A stretch of 64,000 nt of DNA, taken from VXNE01 sp965217825. GTDB taxonomy: Bacteria; Pseudomonadota; Gammaproteobacteria; Pseudomonadales; Azotimanducaceae. The stretch is from NCBI GenBank assembly GCA_965217825.1, contig OZ244571.1, forward strand, positions 1,426,001 through 1,490,000. The letters run 5' to 3'. The notes under the pieces were generated by a model. The model made no database searches. It had not been told where the DNA came from and saw only the letters and a list, made by a program, of their open reading frames with translations. The first letter of the stretch is position 1, and the number at the start of each line of letters is the position of its first letter. The position numbers were made by a program, and so were the translations under genes. Shown here in pieces: positions 42,789 to 51,576 of this stretch.

Positions 42789-45035
42789 ATGAACGGCGGG
42801 AAATTGGTCGCGCGGCAATCGCAGTCCGGTAAGTGGTCGGCAGTTTCGAGATCGCTGCTGGCTGCAATCTTCGGAATTGCGTTGGCGGCACCCGCTGCGG
42901 GGCAGGAAAGTAGCGACCTGATCGAGGAGTTGATCGTCAACGCTACGCGGCTTCCACGCACGATCGAAGACATCGCAGGAACCGTCTCTGTGATTACCGC
43001 CGAGGACATGGAGAGGGAAGTGGCCCAGGATCTCGACGATTTGGTTCGCTTCCAACCGGGTGTTTCGATCAGCACCGCCACCCGCGGTGGCCATGAGGGT
43101 TTCAGCATTCGAGGCATCGGCGGCAACCGCGTACTGACGGTTCTCGACGGCATCCGAAGCAACGACATCTATCACGCCGGCCCGTCTTCCTATGGCAGGG
43201 ACAACATAGACATCGACAACATCAAGACCGTGGAGTTGATTCGGGGGCCCGCTTCGGCCCTGTACGGCGCCGACGCCATCGGTGGGGCGGTCATTCTGAC
43301 CAGCAAGGATCCCCGCGATTATCTGGAAGGGGATCGGGCTGCTTTCAATTTCCGCGCTTCCGCCGCAGATGCGGATGCGCAATACCGCGGCGGATTCACA
43401 GCCGCCTCTCAGTTCGGCGATGTGGGCTTGCTGGCCCAATACACCCACAGGCAGTTCGCGGAACAGGAGGTGAATGGTCCCGGCAGTCTGAATCCGCAGG
43501 ACGGCAGGTCCGACAGCCTGTTGCTGCAGCTTCACTGGGACGTGTCTCCCGACCAGCAACTGCGATTCAGCATGGACAACTTCGTGGACGAGATCGAAAC
43601 GCAACTGGAGTCCGACATTGGCCGGTCCGTATCCAGCTCCCTGGGCCTGGACGACACCGAACGGCTTCGCGTCGGCGTGCGCTACCAGTGGCAAGCGGGC
43701 CTGGCGTTGTTCGACGACCTTGAACTCGACTTGAACCGGCAGGACACGGATGCGTCCCAATACACCGAGCAGACGCGCACGAGCTATTCGTTTCTCAATC
43801 CACGGAATCCCCGCACGTATCGCGGCACCAGCGCCCGCAGGGAAACCACCTTTGATTTCAACCAGCAGACCTCGGCGGTCAATCTGAACCTTCGCAAGAC
43901 GGTCACGACAGCTTCGTTGACGCATTCTCTTGCCTACGGCGCCAATCTCGAGGAAACCGATACGCAGCGGCCCCGCAATCGCTGCGACGAGGAACTGGCT
44001 ACCGGTCAGACCACCTGCCGAATTTCGGCATATCCGTTCGCGCCGCCGGAAGTGTTTCCGAACAAGACCATTCCCGACACGTCCACTGCGCGCTCCGGGA
44101 TATACCTGCAGGATGAAATTGTCTTCGGAGATGGCGGACTGACCCTGATCCCCGGAGTGCGTTACGACCGCTACCGCATGAAGGCCATGCCGGACCCGTC
44201 GCTGGATGGCACCGGTCAGGTCAGCGGCTACGGTTTCCCTGTCGAGTCGATCGACGAAGGCGCGGTTTCCCTGAGCCTGGGCGTCTTGCGCGACATCAAT
44301 GCGATCTGGTCCATGTTCGGCCAATACGCCGAAGGCTACCGGCCCCCCAATTTCTCCGAGGCGAATCAGTCATTCGTGAACCTGGGATATCGATACGCAA
44401 CGGTACCCAATCCCGAACTGTCGGCGGAGAACAGCAAAGGCCTGGAATTCGGATTGCGGGCAAGCTTCCCGAACGCGTCCCTGAGCGTCGCCGCTTACCG
44501 GAACCGCTACACGAACTTCATCGAAGACGCGTTTGCCGGAATGCGGGGCTCGATCAGCCTGTTTCAGAATCGAAACATCGGCGAGGTGAAGATCCGCGGC
44601 GCGGAATTCAACGCGCGGTTCTTTCTCAACGAGCAATGGCAGGCGCGCACTGCGCTTGCTTACGCCCGCGGAGACAACCTGAGCGCGTCGACACCGGTTG
44701 ATTCGGTGGATCCTCTCACCCTGGTCGCGGGTCTCAGATTCGACGCGCCGTCGGGCCGCTGGGGCGGCGAACTCCTGCTTACGGCCGTCGGAAAGAAGGA
44801 TCGGGTTTCAACTCCCGACAGAGTGACCGCCGACGGCTACAGCGTGGTTGACGTGGTCGGAAACTATGACTTTTCCGAATCCGTGCGCCTGCGTTTCGGC
44901 GTGTTCAATGTCTTCGACGAACTCTACGCCCGATGGATCAACATCAGCAGCCTGAACGCCGAATCCACAACTGCGATCGAGAACGCGCAGCAGCCCGGAA
45001 TGAACTTCCGCATCGGCCTGCAGATCGACATCTAG
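42789..45035 (+). CDS. TonB-dependent receptor 2, heme/hemoglobin type
   Basis: 748 residues from ATG 42789 (ACGGAG upstream). Signal peptide ending APAAGQ. The plug has EELIVNATRLPRTIEDIAGT, GFSIRGIGGNRVLTVLDGIR and VELIRGPASALYGADAIGGA. The barrel contains AEGYRPPNFSEANQSF and PNPELSAENSKGLE, counterparts of the FRAP and NPNL boxes of heme/hemoglobin receptors, with no clear central His between them. The role is heme or other tetrapyrrole/protein-bound iron uptake across the outer membrane. The CbiX-like lipoprotein 28 bases downstream is probably co-transcribed. Confidence 0.9.
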   Translation: MNGGKLVARQSQSGKWSAVSRSLLAAIFGIALAAPAAGQESSDLIEELIVNATRLPRTIEDIAGTVSVITAEDMEREVAQDLDDLVRFQPGVSISTATRGGHEGFSIRGIGGNRVLTVLDGIRSNDIYHAGPSSYGRDNIDIDNIKTVELIRGPASALYGADAIGGAVILTSKDPRDYLEGDRAAFNFRASAADADAQYRGGFTAASQFGDVGLLAQYTHRQFAEQEVNGPGSLNPQDGRSDSLLLQLHWDVSPDQQLRFSMDNFVDEIETQLESDIGRSVSSSLGLDDTERLRVGVRYQWQAGLALFDDLELDLNRQDTDASQYTEQTRTSYSFLNPRNPRTYRGTSARRETTFDFNQQTSAVNLNLRKTVTTASLTHSLAYGANLEETDTQRPRNRCDEELATGQTTCRISAYPFAPPEVFPNKTIPDTSTARSGIYLQDEIVFGDGGLTLIPGVRYDRYRMKAMPDPSLDGTGQVSGYGFPVESIDEGAVSLSLGVLRDINAIWSMFGQYAEGYRPPNFSEANQSFVNLGYRYATVPNPELSAENSKGLEFGLRASFPNASLSVAAYRNRYTNFIEDAFAGMRGSISLFQNRNIGEVKIRGAEFNARFFLNEQWQARTALAYARGDNLSASTPVDSVDPLTLVAGLRFDAPSGRWGGELLLTAVGKKDRVSTPDRVTADGYSVVDVVGNYDFSESVRLRFGVFNVFDELYARWINISSLNAESTTAIENAQQPGMNFRIGLQIDI

Positions 45036-45062
45036 CGCTTCGCGAGCAAGGGGAGACACACC

Positions 45063-46028
45063 ATGAGAATTCATGAATCGACGACTCGGTTTGCTCGTTT
45101 GATTTCAATCTGCGCGATTGCGGTAGGGCTTTCCTCGTGCGAGACGACTGCTGTACTGGAAAGCCAGCGTCCCGGCGACGATTTCAGTTTTGGCGTGATG
45201 GTCATGGCGCATGGGGGCGGCGATGAATGGAACGCGCACCTGGTTGAAGCGGTAGAACCACTGAGGGCGAACTTCCCGGTGGAAGTGGCGTTCGGTATGG
45301 CGGATGCCGGGTCCATGCAAGACGCGGTTCGAAGGCTCGAATCTCAAGGCGTGCGGCAGGTCGGCGTGGTGCGGGTGTTCGTCTCCGGGGAAAGCTGGTA
45401 CGACCGGACCCTGCAGATCCTTGGCCTCCAAGGTGGCGCCCCATCCTGGGCGGATCGGGATCAGTCACATGAAGGATACGCCATGTTCATGCCCATGGGG
45501 TTCTGGAAAGTGGATACGGAACTGGCATTCCACGTCAGCGTCGAGGGATTGGCCGATGCCGTTGAAATGGACGAAGTGTTGACCACCCGCATTCGCGGGC
45601 TCAGCTCAGATCCGGAGAACGAAGTTGTGGCCGTAATCGCGCATGGACCCGGCGATGATGCGGAGAACCAGCGCTGGGTCGAAAAGATCACGCAGCGGAC
45701 GAGAAACGCTCGTGAAGAACTGGGTTTGAGGGACATCCGGGTTTTTACCTTGCGGGAAGATTGGCCGGAAAAGAGGCCTGCGGCGGAGGGGGAGATCCAG
45801 AATTACATTGCGCAGGCGAACTCCCAGGGGTTGACGCCGATCGTGGTGCCATACCGGATACAGGGATTCGGGCCATATGAACGGGTGCTGAGCGAACTGG
45901 ATTATCGGGCGGACAGGCTCGGTCTGTTACCGCACCCCAATGTCGGTCGCTGGATCGTCCGGCAGGCAGAGTTGATGCAGACTCAAGCTCTGGATCGACA
46001 TCTTGCGCTGGCCAGCAACTTGCGGTGA
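45063..46028 (+). CDS. CbiX/SirB-like chelatase-fold lipoprotein
   Basis: 321 residues. The signal peptide ends in a lipobox VGLSSC with Cys26 followed by Glu, so outer-membrane anchoring is expected. Two class II chelatase-like half domains follow: SFGVMVMAHGGGDEWN and VAFGMADAGSMQDAVRRLES with VVRVFVSGESWYD, then VVAVIAHGPGDDAENQ. Cytoplasmic CbiX/SirB proteins insert Co or Fe into tetrapyrroles using His residues at these positions; here one His per half is conserved. An exported version next to a heme-type receptor could remove metal or act as a tetrapyrrole carrier; inference. Confidence 0.78.
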   Translation: MRIHESTTRFARLISICAIAVGLSSCETTAVLESQRPGDDFSFGVMVMAHGGGDEWNAHLVEAVEPLRANFPVEVAFGMADAGSMQDAVRRLESQGVRQVGVVRVFVSGESWYDRTLQILGLQGGAPSWADRDQSHEGYAMFMPMGFWKVDTELAFHVSVEGLADAVEMDEVLTTRIRGLSSDPENEVVAVIAHGPGDDAENQRWVEKITQRTRNAREELGLRDIRVFTLREDWPEKRPAAEGEIQNYIAQANSQGLTPIVVPYRIQGFGPYERVLSELDYRADRLGLLPHPNVGRWIVRQAELMQTQALDRHLALASNLR

Positions 46029-46139
46029 GGGGTGGGGCTGTGGGCTGAAAACTCGGTGGGGAAGGCATGGCGATCCTGGAAAGGCGGTTCGCGGCTGGAT
46101 CTCTCTTCTAGAGCGCGAATACCTGCCTGAGTCGGCGGG

Positions 46140-46186
46140 CAACAGTTCCGCGGTTCTGCCGTCGCGATAGATCAGCGACCAGCTCT
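46140..46186 (-). repeat. Fragment of a hipA gene
   Basis: Forty-seven bases (CGGTTCTGCCGTCGCGATAG and neighbours) match the hipA-2 coding sequence at 32752-32797 with three or four changes. No flanking hipA sequence remains. It is a scar of a lost HipA gene or a converted fragment. Confidence 0.55.
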
Positions 46187-46276
46187 ACCTACCCGATCAC
46201 GGCGGATTGGTTCAGTTTTCGTTCAGGCCAACCCAAGTACGCTCGCGGCCACACTCCACAAACAAACTAAGCGGTC

Positions 46277-46474
46277 ATGACGCAGGATGACAAACAGGCC
46301 CTGTTCGCAGCCGCCGCCTACCAGGCGCTTCTCTCGCACGAACTCGAAACCACTTGGCCCCATCGTCGGCCGCCGGGTTGGGAAGAGTCGCTCGCGCGGG
46401 ATGCTTGGGACAAGTCCCGAATTCTAATGGATGCTCAGCCAGACGAACTAAGGGGGAACGTCGCGTGTCGATGA
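46277..46474 (+). CDS. Small hypothetical protein
   Basis: 65 residues (MTQDDKQALFAAAAYQALLS start). Composition is reasonable and a weak purine run precedes the ATG. No family recognised; the predicted structure is helical and soluble. It stands before the double-nuclease ORF on the same strand, with 180 bases between. It may be a real accessory gene or chance. Confidence 0.35.
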   Translation: MTQDDKQALFAAAAYQALLSHELETTWPHRRPPGWEESLARDAWDKSRILMDAQPDELRGNVACR

Positions 46475-46653
46475 GCAATCGGGACGCTCGTTGCATTAAT
46501 TGTGGCCTCACGCAGTAAAGGCTTTCTGGTCGCGCTCGCCCGCCTTACCCCGTACCGCGACGGTCCACGCCCATCCAGCACCCGTCCGGATAGACAATTT
46601 GAGCCACGCGAGTCTACGCTTCGCCCCTCCCATCGCCGTTGGAACGAGATCCA

Positions 46654-48270
46654 ATGCCCAGCCTGTTCGCCGGCACGAACCGCCTGATCTGCGAGGCGTT
46701 GCGCATCGAGGACCGCAAACACCTTAGACGCAAGACCCAGAAGCTCGCGCCGCTTTTGGACGAGGATGTGTTGGGGCTCGTCCAAAGGCTCTACGGCCGT
46801 ATCGCCGACAACTTTGTGGGACATGCTCGATCCCCCTCTGAGGAAATCTGGCGTTGCACGCAAGAAACGGGCATCTCCGACTGCAACCAGAGCCGCGAGA
46901 AAATACTCGAGAAGGCCGTCGCCATACTCGCCGACCAGGGACACATGTCGGGCTGGTTCAACCAGTGTCCCGTCGCCACCGGCATCGCCGACCCACGCAT
47001 TGACAGTAAGCGTAGCGTTGATCTCGTCCATCTCTCCGAAGGCACACTGCGCCTTGTGGAGCTGAAGTGGAATGGCGGCGACACGCCGCCACTCGCGCTG
47101 TTCGAGGTTCTCGAATACGGTCTGGCCTATCTGCTTGCCCGCCTGCACAGGCGTGAGCTTGGCCTTGAGACGCGACCGCTCATGCAGGATTGCGTTCGCC
47201 ACGTTCGTCTCGAAGTCGTCGCGCCGCGCGCCTTCTTCGATGGCAGCAGCCATGGGGACCTGTTCTCCCGGATGCACAACGCCCTCGCCAGACTCGCAAA
47301 GGCGCAGACAAATGCCGAGTGGTCGATGTCCGTACACGCCCTTGTCTTTCCGGACAGTTTCGGCACGGTTCCATTCGCTTCCGGGAAGGACGTTAAAGAG
47401 TCGTGCATGCGGTGTAGACTGAGCCCGAAAGGGCGGTCGGTTCGCGACGCCTTCGCCAATCTTGCCCCGCTTTCCACTAGAGGAGGAACCCTGATGAGGT
47501 CGACGGGCCGTTTCCTCCCGGGTGTTCCCGGCCCCGACATTGAGCGCATCCTCGACGACGCGCCTGGCAACGAACTCGAAACCGGCAAGTTTGACCGGCC
47601 CACGTCCTCCGCCGCACTCGCTGTCAACGCCTTCGGCTACTTCCTTCACCGCCCAGCTGACCTCCCAAAGCTGCCCGGCCTCGAGCGCGCGGGCTGGCCG
47701 GCGCGTTCGCTCTCGCTGGAGAAGACGATCCGTTTCCCATGGCGCGGTGGTCGCTATCCCGTACCCGACTGCCTCGCGGCCACTGGTTCCGCATTGATCG
47801 GCATCGAAAGCAAACGGTTCGAGCCGTTCCGCGACGGGGGCTATGCTGACTTCTCAGAGACCTTCTGGCGGCCTGTCTGGGGAGACCGGATGGCCGGCTA
47901 CCAACACGTCCGGGACCTGCTTCGGGCGAACAAGAAACTGTACAAATTCCTGGATGCGGTGCAGCTCGTGAAACACGCCTTGGCCCTGCACGCTGTAGTC
48001 CAACCCGGGAACGACTACCACGGACTCACGCCGTATCTTCTCTACGTCTACGCGGAGCCCGACGCTTGGCCAGAGACCGGGCGCCAAGTCGATTACGACG
48101 CAAAGGCTCGTCACAGAGAAGAGGTCGCCAGCTTCGCGAATAAAGTTGCCGGCGACGAAGTTACATTCAGCGCCTGCTCTTACGGACAGCTACTCGACGC
48201 TTGGTGCCACAGTCCGAACCAAGGAATCGCCCGACACGCGGAGGCGATCATTGACCGCTTCGCACCGTGA
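46654..48270 (+). CDS. Two PD-(D/E)XK nuclease-like modules in one frame
   Basis: 538 residues from ATG 46654, continuous. Module 1 (about 1-270) contains SVDLVHLSEGTLRLVELKWN, a D...E-x-K nuclease core. Module 2 (about 281-538) starts MRSTGRFLPGVPGPDIERIL and contains PVPDCLAATGSALIGIESKR, again P-D...E-S-K, then GYQHVRDLLRANKKLYKFLD. An ideal ribosome-binding site and ATG at 47481-47496 stand exactly at the module 2 start. These may therefore be two genes joined by loss of the first stop (TAG is present one frame over at 47478). Function unknown; a defence nuclease is plausible. Confidence 0.65.
   Translation: MPSLFAGTNRLICEALRIEDRKHLRRKTQKLAPLLDEDVLGLVQRLYGRIADNFVGHARSPSEEIWRCTQETGISDCNQSREKILEKAVAILADQGHMSGWFNQCPVATGIADPRIDSKRSVDLVHLSEGTLRLVELKWNGGDTPPLALFEVLEYGLAYLLARLHRRELGLETRPLMQDCVRHVRLEVVAPRAFFDGSSHGDLFSRMHNALARLAKAQTNAEWSMSVHALVFPDSFGTVPFASGKDVKESCMRCRLSPKGRSVRDAFANLAPLSTRGGTLMRSTGRFLPGVPGPDIERILDDAPGNELETGKFDRPTSSAALAVNAFGYFLHRPADLPKLPGLERAGWPARSLSLEKTIRFPWRGGRYPVPDCLAATGSALIGIESKRFEPFRDGGYADFSETFWRPVWGDRMAGYQHVRDLLRANKKLYKFLDAVQLVKHALALHAVVQPGNDYHGLTPYLLYVYAEPDAWPETGRQVDYDAKARHREEVASFANKVAGDEVTFSACSYGQLLDAWCHSPNQGIARHAEAIIDRFAP
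47481..47496 (+). promoter_or_regulatory. Internal ribosome-binding site and start
   Basis: AGGAGG-AACCCTG-ATG: a full-consensus Shine-Dalgarno with seven-base spacing, in frame within the long ORF at residue 281. It suggests that module 2 is, or was, translated as a separate 258-residue protein. Confidence 0.6.
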
Positions 48271-48284
48271 TAGCCGCTGCCCGG

Positions 48285-48492
48285 AGCCGCCGGCCTTCAC
48301 CAACATCCTATTGATCTTCTCCGATCAGGACCGGGGTGACGCGCTCGGCTGTGTGGGAATCCAGCGGTTCGAACACCGAATCTGGATGGTCTGGCTGCGG
48401 AGGGCGTGGTCTTCAGAAACTGCAACACGAGCTCCCGGGTGTGCATGCCAGCGGGCTTCGTTGATCACGGGGGCAAGCGCTTGCACTCCAAT
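48285..48492 (+). pseudogene. Sulfatase N-terminal remnant
   Basis: Reads FTNILLIFSDQDRGDALGCV in one frame, then GLAAEGVVFRNCNTSSRVCM in another, the start of a type I sulfatase (NILxIxSDQ...GDxLG and the C-x-P-x-R site region). The formylglycine motif C-x-P-x-R is spoiled (VCMPAGFVD). The remainder is absent and the NYN gene follows on the other strand. Confidence 0.65.
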
Positions 48493-48501
48493 CGCGCGCC
48501 A

Positions 48502-49757
48502 TCAGGCGGCCCGCTGCGCGGCGGCAGCAGCGGCGCGATGTTTGGCAGAGGCTAGAACTTTTTCGCAGTAGGTCAGGTCGCCCGGTGCCTCGTGATCGAG
48601 TCCCAGAACGGCGCACACCATTGCCGAGTCGATCGGTGTCTCGCCGGCGGCCGCCACCAGCCGGGTCGCGACGGCCACTTCGTACGCGAGGATCAGCGAT
48701 TCCGCTGTACGGACGTCCGGGGCGAGCGACATGTTCCGATCCCGGAAGAACACATCGCCTGGACTCTCTTCCACGGCCAGCGCGCCGCCCATTGACAGAG
48801 TCCGGGCGTACTTCACGACATTCGAGAAAGATGGCGCCTTGTCGTCTGGCTGCTGCATCGAATCGTGAACCTTGCTTAAAGTGAACGGTCCGTCCGAGGC
48901 CGCCATTGCGTCGAACAGTCGCGAAAGGACTCGCCGGCGGCTAGGCGCGTCGCCGTCGTACCCCGTCTTCGCTAGCTTGGCCAGCAGGGCCAGGCGGACC
49001 TCCTCGTTATCGGTCGCGTTAGCGCCTCCCGTCGAAATTGGGTAAACGCGCAGATCGCCCCCTGTGGCGGGGGCCGCAACCACTTTCACGACCTTGCCCA
49101 TTTCTTGGAGAAAGCTCGCGAAGCTCCTGAAGCCGTACGCACTTTCGTCGAAACTCGAGGACAGCGCGCGGCGCAGCATGGTTTTGACCTCGGAACCGCG
49201 CAGGCCGTCGGGGTTGTCCCGCGCGATCTCGGCGAGCTTCGCGCGCACCTCGGCGATGCTCTCCACGCCCGTCGGCTCCACTGTCGACGTGAGCCCTCGT
49301 AGCGCAGGAACCGGTCGCACAGGGACGAGAAATCGATACTCACCGCGCTGTTCGGAGAAACGCCGATCACCGTCTTCCCGTGGCGCCGGAGTTCCTTCAG
49401 CACGTGGATGAAGTCCCGATCGCCCGACACGATGACGTAGACGTCGATATGGGGAAGCGAGGACATCAGGCTCACCGCGTCGACGGCCATCTTCACGTCC
49501 ACCGCGTTCTTGATCGTCGCTCCGCGACGCTGGCCGAACACGTGGACCAGCTCGATCCCGAGTCCGTAGAGATCGGTCTGGTACTGGTTCACGTCCTTCA
49601 TGCGCCAGTCCGCGTACGCGTTGGCGACAAGAACCCGTCCGTACTCGTCCGCCAGGCGGAACACCGCCTCACAGTCGATGTCCTCTTCGTCCACCGCTCT
49701 CACCAGGTTCTCGAAGTCGATCAGAAGGGCCACTTGTCCCTCCGCAGGCGCGATCAC
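48502..49757 (-). pseudogene. NYN-domain RNase with OST-HTH/LOTUS-like C-terminus, frameshifted
   Basis: The first frame (49757 to about 49300) gives a complete LabA-type NYN domain: VALLIDFENLVRAVDEEDID, VHVFGQRRGATIKNAVDVKM (NAVD), YVIVSGDRDFIHVLKELRRH, then LCDRFLRYEG. The second frame, from about 49305 down to 48502, continues with TGVESIAEVRAKLAEIARDN and GFRSFASFLQEMGKVVKVV, an OST-HTH/LOTUS RNA-binding domain. One base gained or lost near 49300 splits them. NYN-LOTUS proteins are RNA-targeting nucleases. The lesion could be genuine or a sequencing error. Confidence 0.75.
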
Positions 49758-50000
49758 ACTAACCTCCGACGAGTTGATGCTTGAAGATCAGCCATTCTCG
49801 CACACGCCGATGCTGAGGCACCGGCACCGACCCGACAAGCCCGCAGTTACGCGCCGTCTTGTAGGCTGACTACGGACCACGGTGCCATTCGTGCTCCTCG
49901 GCCAACCTTTGGACTTCTCTGGCGGGCGCCGATCTCGATGCTCGGTGACCGGGTTGCGCGCGCATGCCCGGCATGTTCGGGCGACCGAATTGCTTCGCAC

Positions 50001-50798
50001 CTAGGGCCTGATGTAACCGCACTTCGGAAACGACGAACAGCCATAGAACTCCGATCCCTTGTGGCGGCCGCGCCGTGCTTTCCTCAGAACAAGTGGCGAT
50101 CCGCAGCGCGGGCATTGGGTGACGCTCTCCGCATACGCGGTGTTGGGCGGATGCGGACTCGCTCCTTTGGCGGCACCAACTTCCCTGATCATGCGCTCCA
50201 GCCGCTCCCCATCGACAAGTTCCATTGGCTTGCCGTCGGCGAATTGCTTGGCTTCCTCGGTGAAGGTTCCAGAAGTGACGACGCTCCCGCGATAAGCACC
50301 CTGGTCGACCATCACGCCGTACAACTCCCTGACAATTGAGACGCTGACCGACCGCTTGAGCCACTGTTTGCATTGGACAACGTGTAAACCGTTTCTGTCT
50401 CTGAGCCGGAGGTCGAGCCCACCGTCCGCGCCCCCTTGCCGGTTTTCTTCCACGCTGAAACCCCGCCGCCGATAGTGCTCGCCGAGGAGGCTTTCGAAAT
50501 CCTTCCAGTGCAACCTCTGAATTGAATCCAAGTCCCGCTGGCGGTCCAGAAGCCGTCGCCTTTTCCGGGCTCGTAATGCGGAGAGTGGAGCGGGAATCAG
50601 CAGTACTAGCGCGACAAACGGTGCGAATGACACCAGCGTGGACACCAGCGGGCGAAATGCCAGGCCGCACGCATCGTCAGCACAGTATTGCGGGAGGACT
50701 ACCGCCAGCCCGACGTATGCAATCACCGAAAGCACGACGCTGACGCTCCAATGCATGTAGATCAGATCTTCGAGCAGAGATTCCTGTCTTCGCGGCAT
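50001..50798 (-). CDS. Membrane-anchored Mrr-like restriction endonuclease with zinc ribbon
   Basis: 265 residues. Two N-terminal membrane segments (about 17-36 and 50-75, with FAPFVALVLLIPAPL). Then the Mrr_cat domain (LHWKDFESLLGEHYRRRGFS, QGGADGGLDLRLRD, GLHVVQCKQWLKRSVSV with the D...Q-x-K core). A C-terminal topoisomerase-type zinc ribbon follows (CPRCGSPLVLRKARRGR and FYGCSSFPKCGYI). Mrr-family type IV enzymes cut modified DNA; the membrane anchor suggests action on entering DNA. No partner gene is adjacent. Confidence 0.87.
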   Translation of the reverse strand: MPRRQESLLEDLIYMHWSVSVVLSVIAYVGLAVVLPQYCADDACGLAFRPLVSTLVSFAPFVALVLLIPAPLSALRARKRRRLLDRQRDLDSIQRLHWKDFESLLGEHYRRRGFSVEENRQGGADGGLDLRLRDRNGLHVVQCKQWLKRSVSVSIVRELYGVMVDQGAYRGSVVTSGTFTEEAKQFADGKPMELVDGERLERMIREVGAAKGASPHPPNTAYAESVTQCPRCGSPLVLRKARRGRHKGSEFYGCSSFPKCGYIRP

Positions 50799-51214
50799 CG
50801 CATTCTTCCTTTCGGGGTGAGTGGCGGATCCACACTCAGGCCACTTCCCATGGGGCGAGTTTCACTGAGCCTCCGCTAGGGGAGGGCACGGTTTGGCGCA
50901 TGCTGGGCGGCTGGGCATTCTACCCAACGGAAATGCCCGGCGGCAGCAAGGTGGATGGTCGGGCGAGGGCACCGACGTTCCGAACAGAGCAGCCGATTGC
51001 GAATTACCCCGAAACACCCTGTCCCGCCGTGTTTATGGAAGTCGCTCACCCGTTGCTTGGGTGGGAGGAGGGCCTCAAGCGCAAGGCTCTACACGCCCGT
51101 GATCGTCGCCCGAAAGAAAAAAGGACGGGCGCCAGGGGGTAGTGGATCCAAAATTCAAACTGACCCACTACCCGCCAGGGCATAGGGATTGGTAGGTTGA
51201 AGAATCGTGTAAGT
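50799..51214. other. Intergenic region with inverted repeat
   Basis: About 415 bases with no supported gene. At 51137-51173 an inverted repeat GGGTAGTGG...CCACTACCC encloses ATCCAAAATTCAAACTGA, which could be the end of an insertion sequence or a weak terminator. Nothing else is recognised. Confidence 0.35.
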
Positions 51215-51575
51215 GAGTTTGGCTATTAGCCAGCGAGAGACGGTTGCTGTACCAGGCCGTCTGCGGATTCACCAACTCGTCACCAGGATCGCTTCGCATG
51301 GCCATCGCCCGTCGCGGACCCAAACCGTCCCTCACCGCTTCCCGAATAAAGATCAGCAACGCCCGCGGCATGTCGCGCCAGACCTCCTTGATCGCGGCCA
51401 CGCCATGGCGTTCGTTGAGCGGGTGCGAACCGAACCAGTTCGCGTCGTCGTGGTAGGCCCGCTTCAGGACCGATGCGATCCGCGGCACCGGCGCCGCAGC
51501 CAGTTCCCCGAGGATCGCGTATGCCTGCCGTTTGTTGGGGAGGTGTCTGTCGCAGTCGCTCACGGCAACCGGACC
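51215..51575 (-). pseudogene. Possible NTF2/SnoaL-like fragment
   Basis: Minus-strand sequence reads LKRAYHDDANWFGSHPLNER, then HGVAAIKEVW and further open frame to 51168. The H-x-x-A-x-W-x-x-x-x-P pattern resembles SnoaL/NTF2-like hydrolases or isomerases at their N-terminus. Later parts do not hold the pattern, suggesting frameshift or fusion. It directly follows the histidinol-dehydrogenase-family gene. Confidence 0.3.
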
Positions 51576-51576
51576 G

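Noticed and set aside
51137..51173. Inverted repeat GGGTAGTGG...CCACTACCC, possible insertion-sequence end
   Set aside because: No transposase or matching second end found; kept only as part of the intergenic description.
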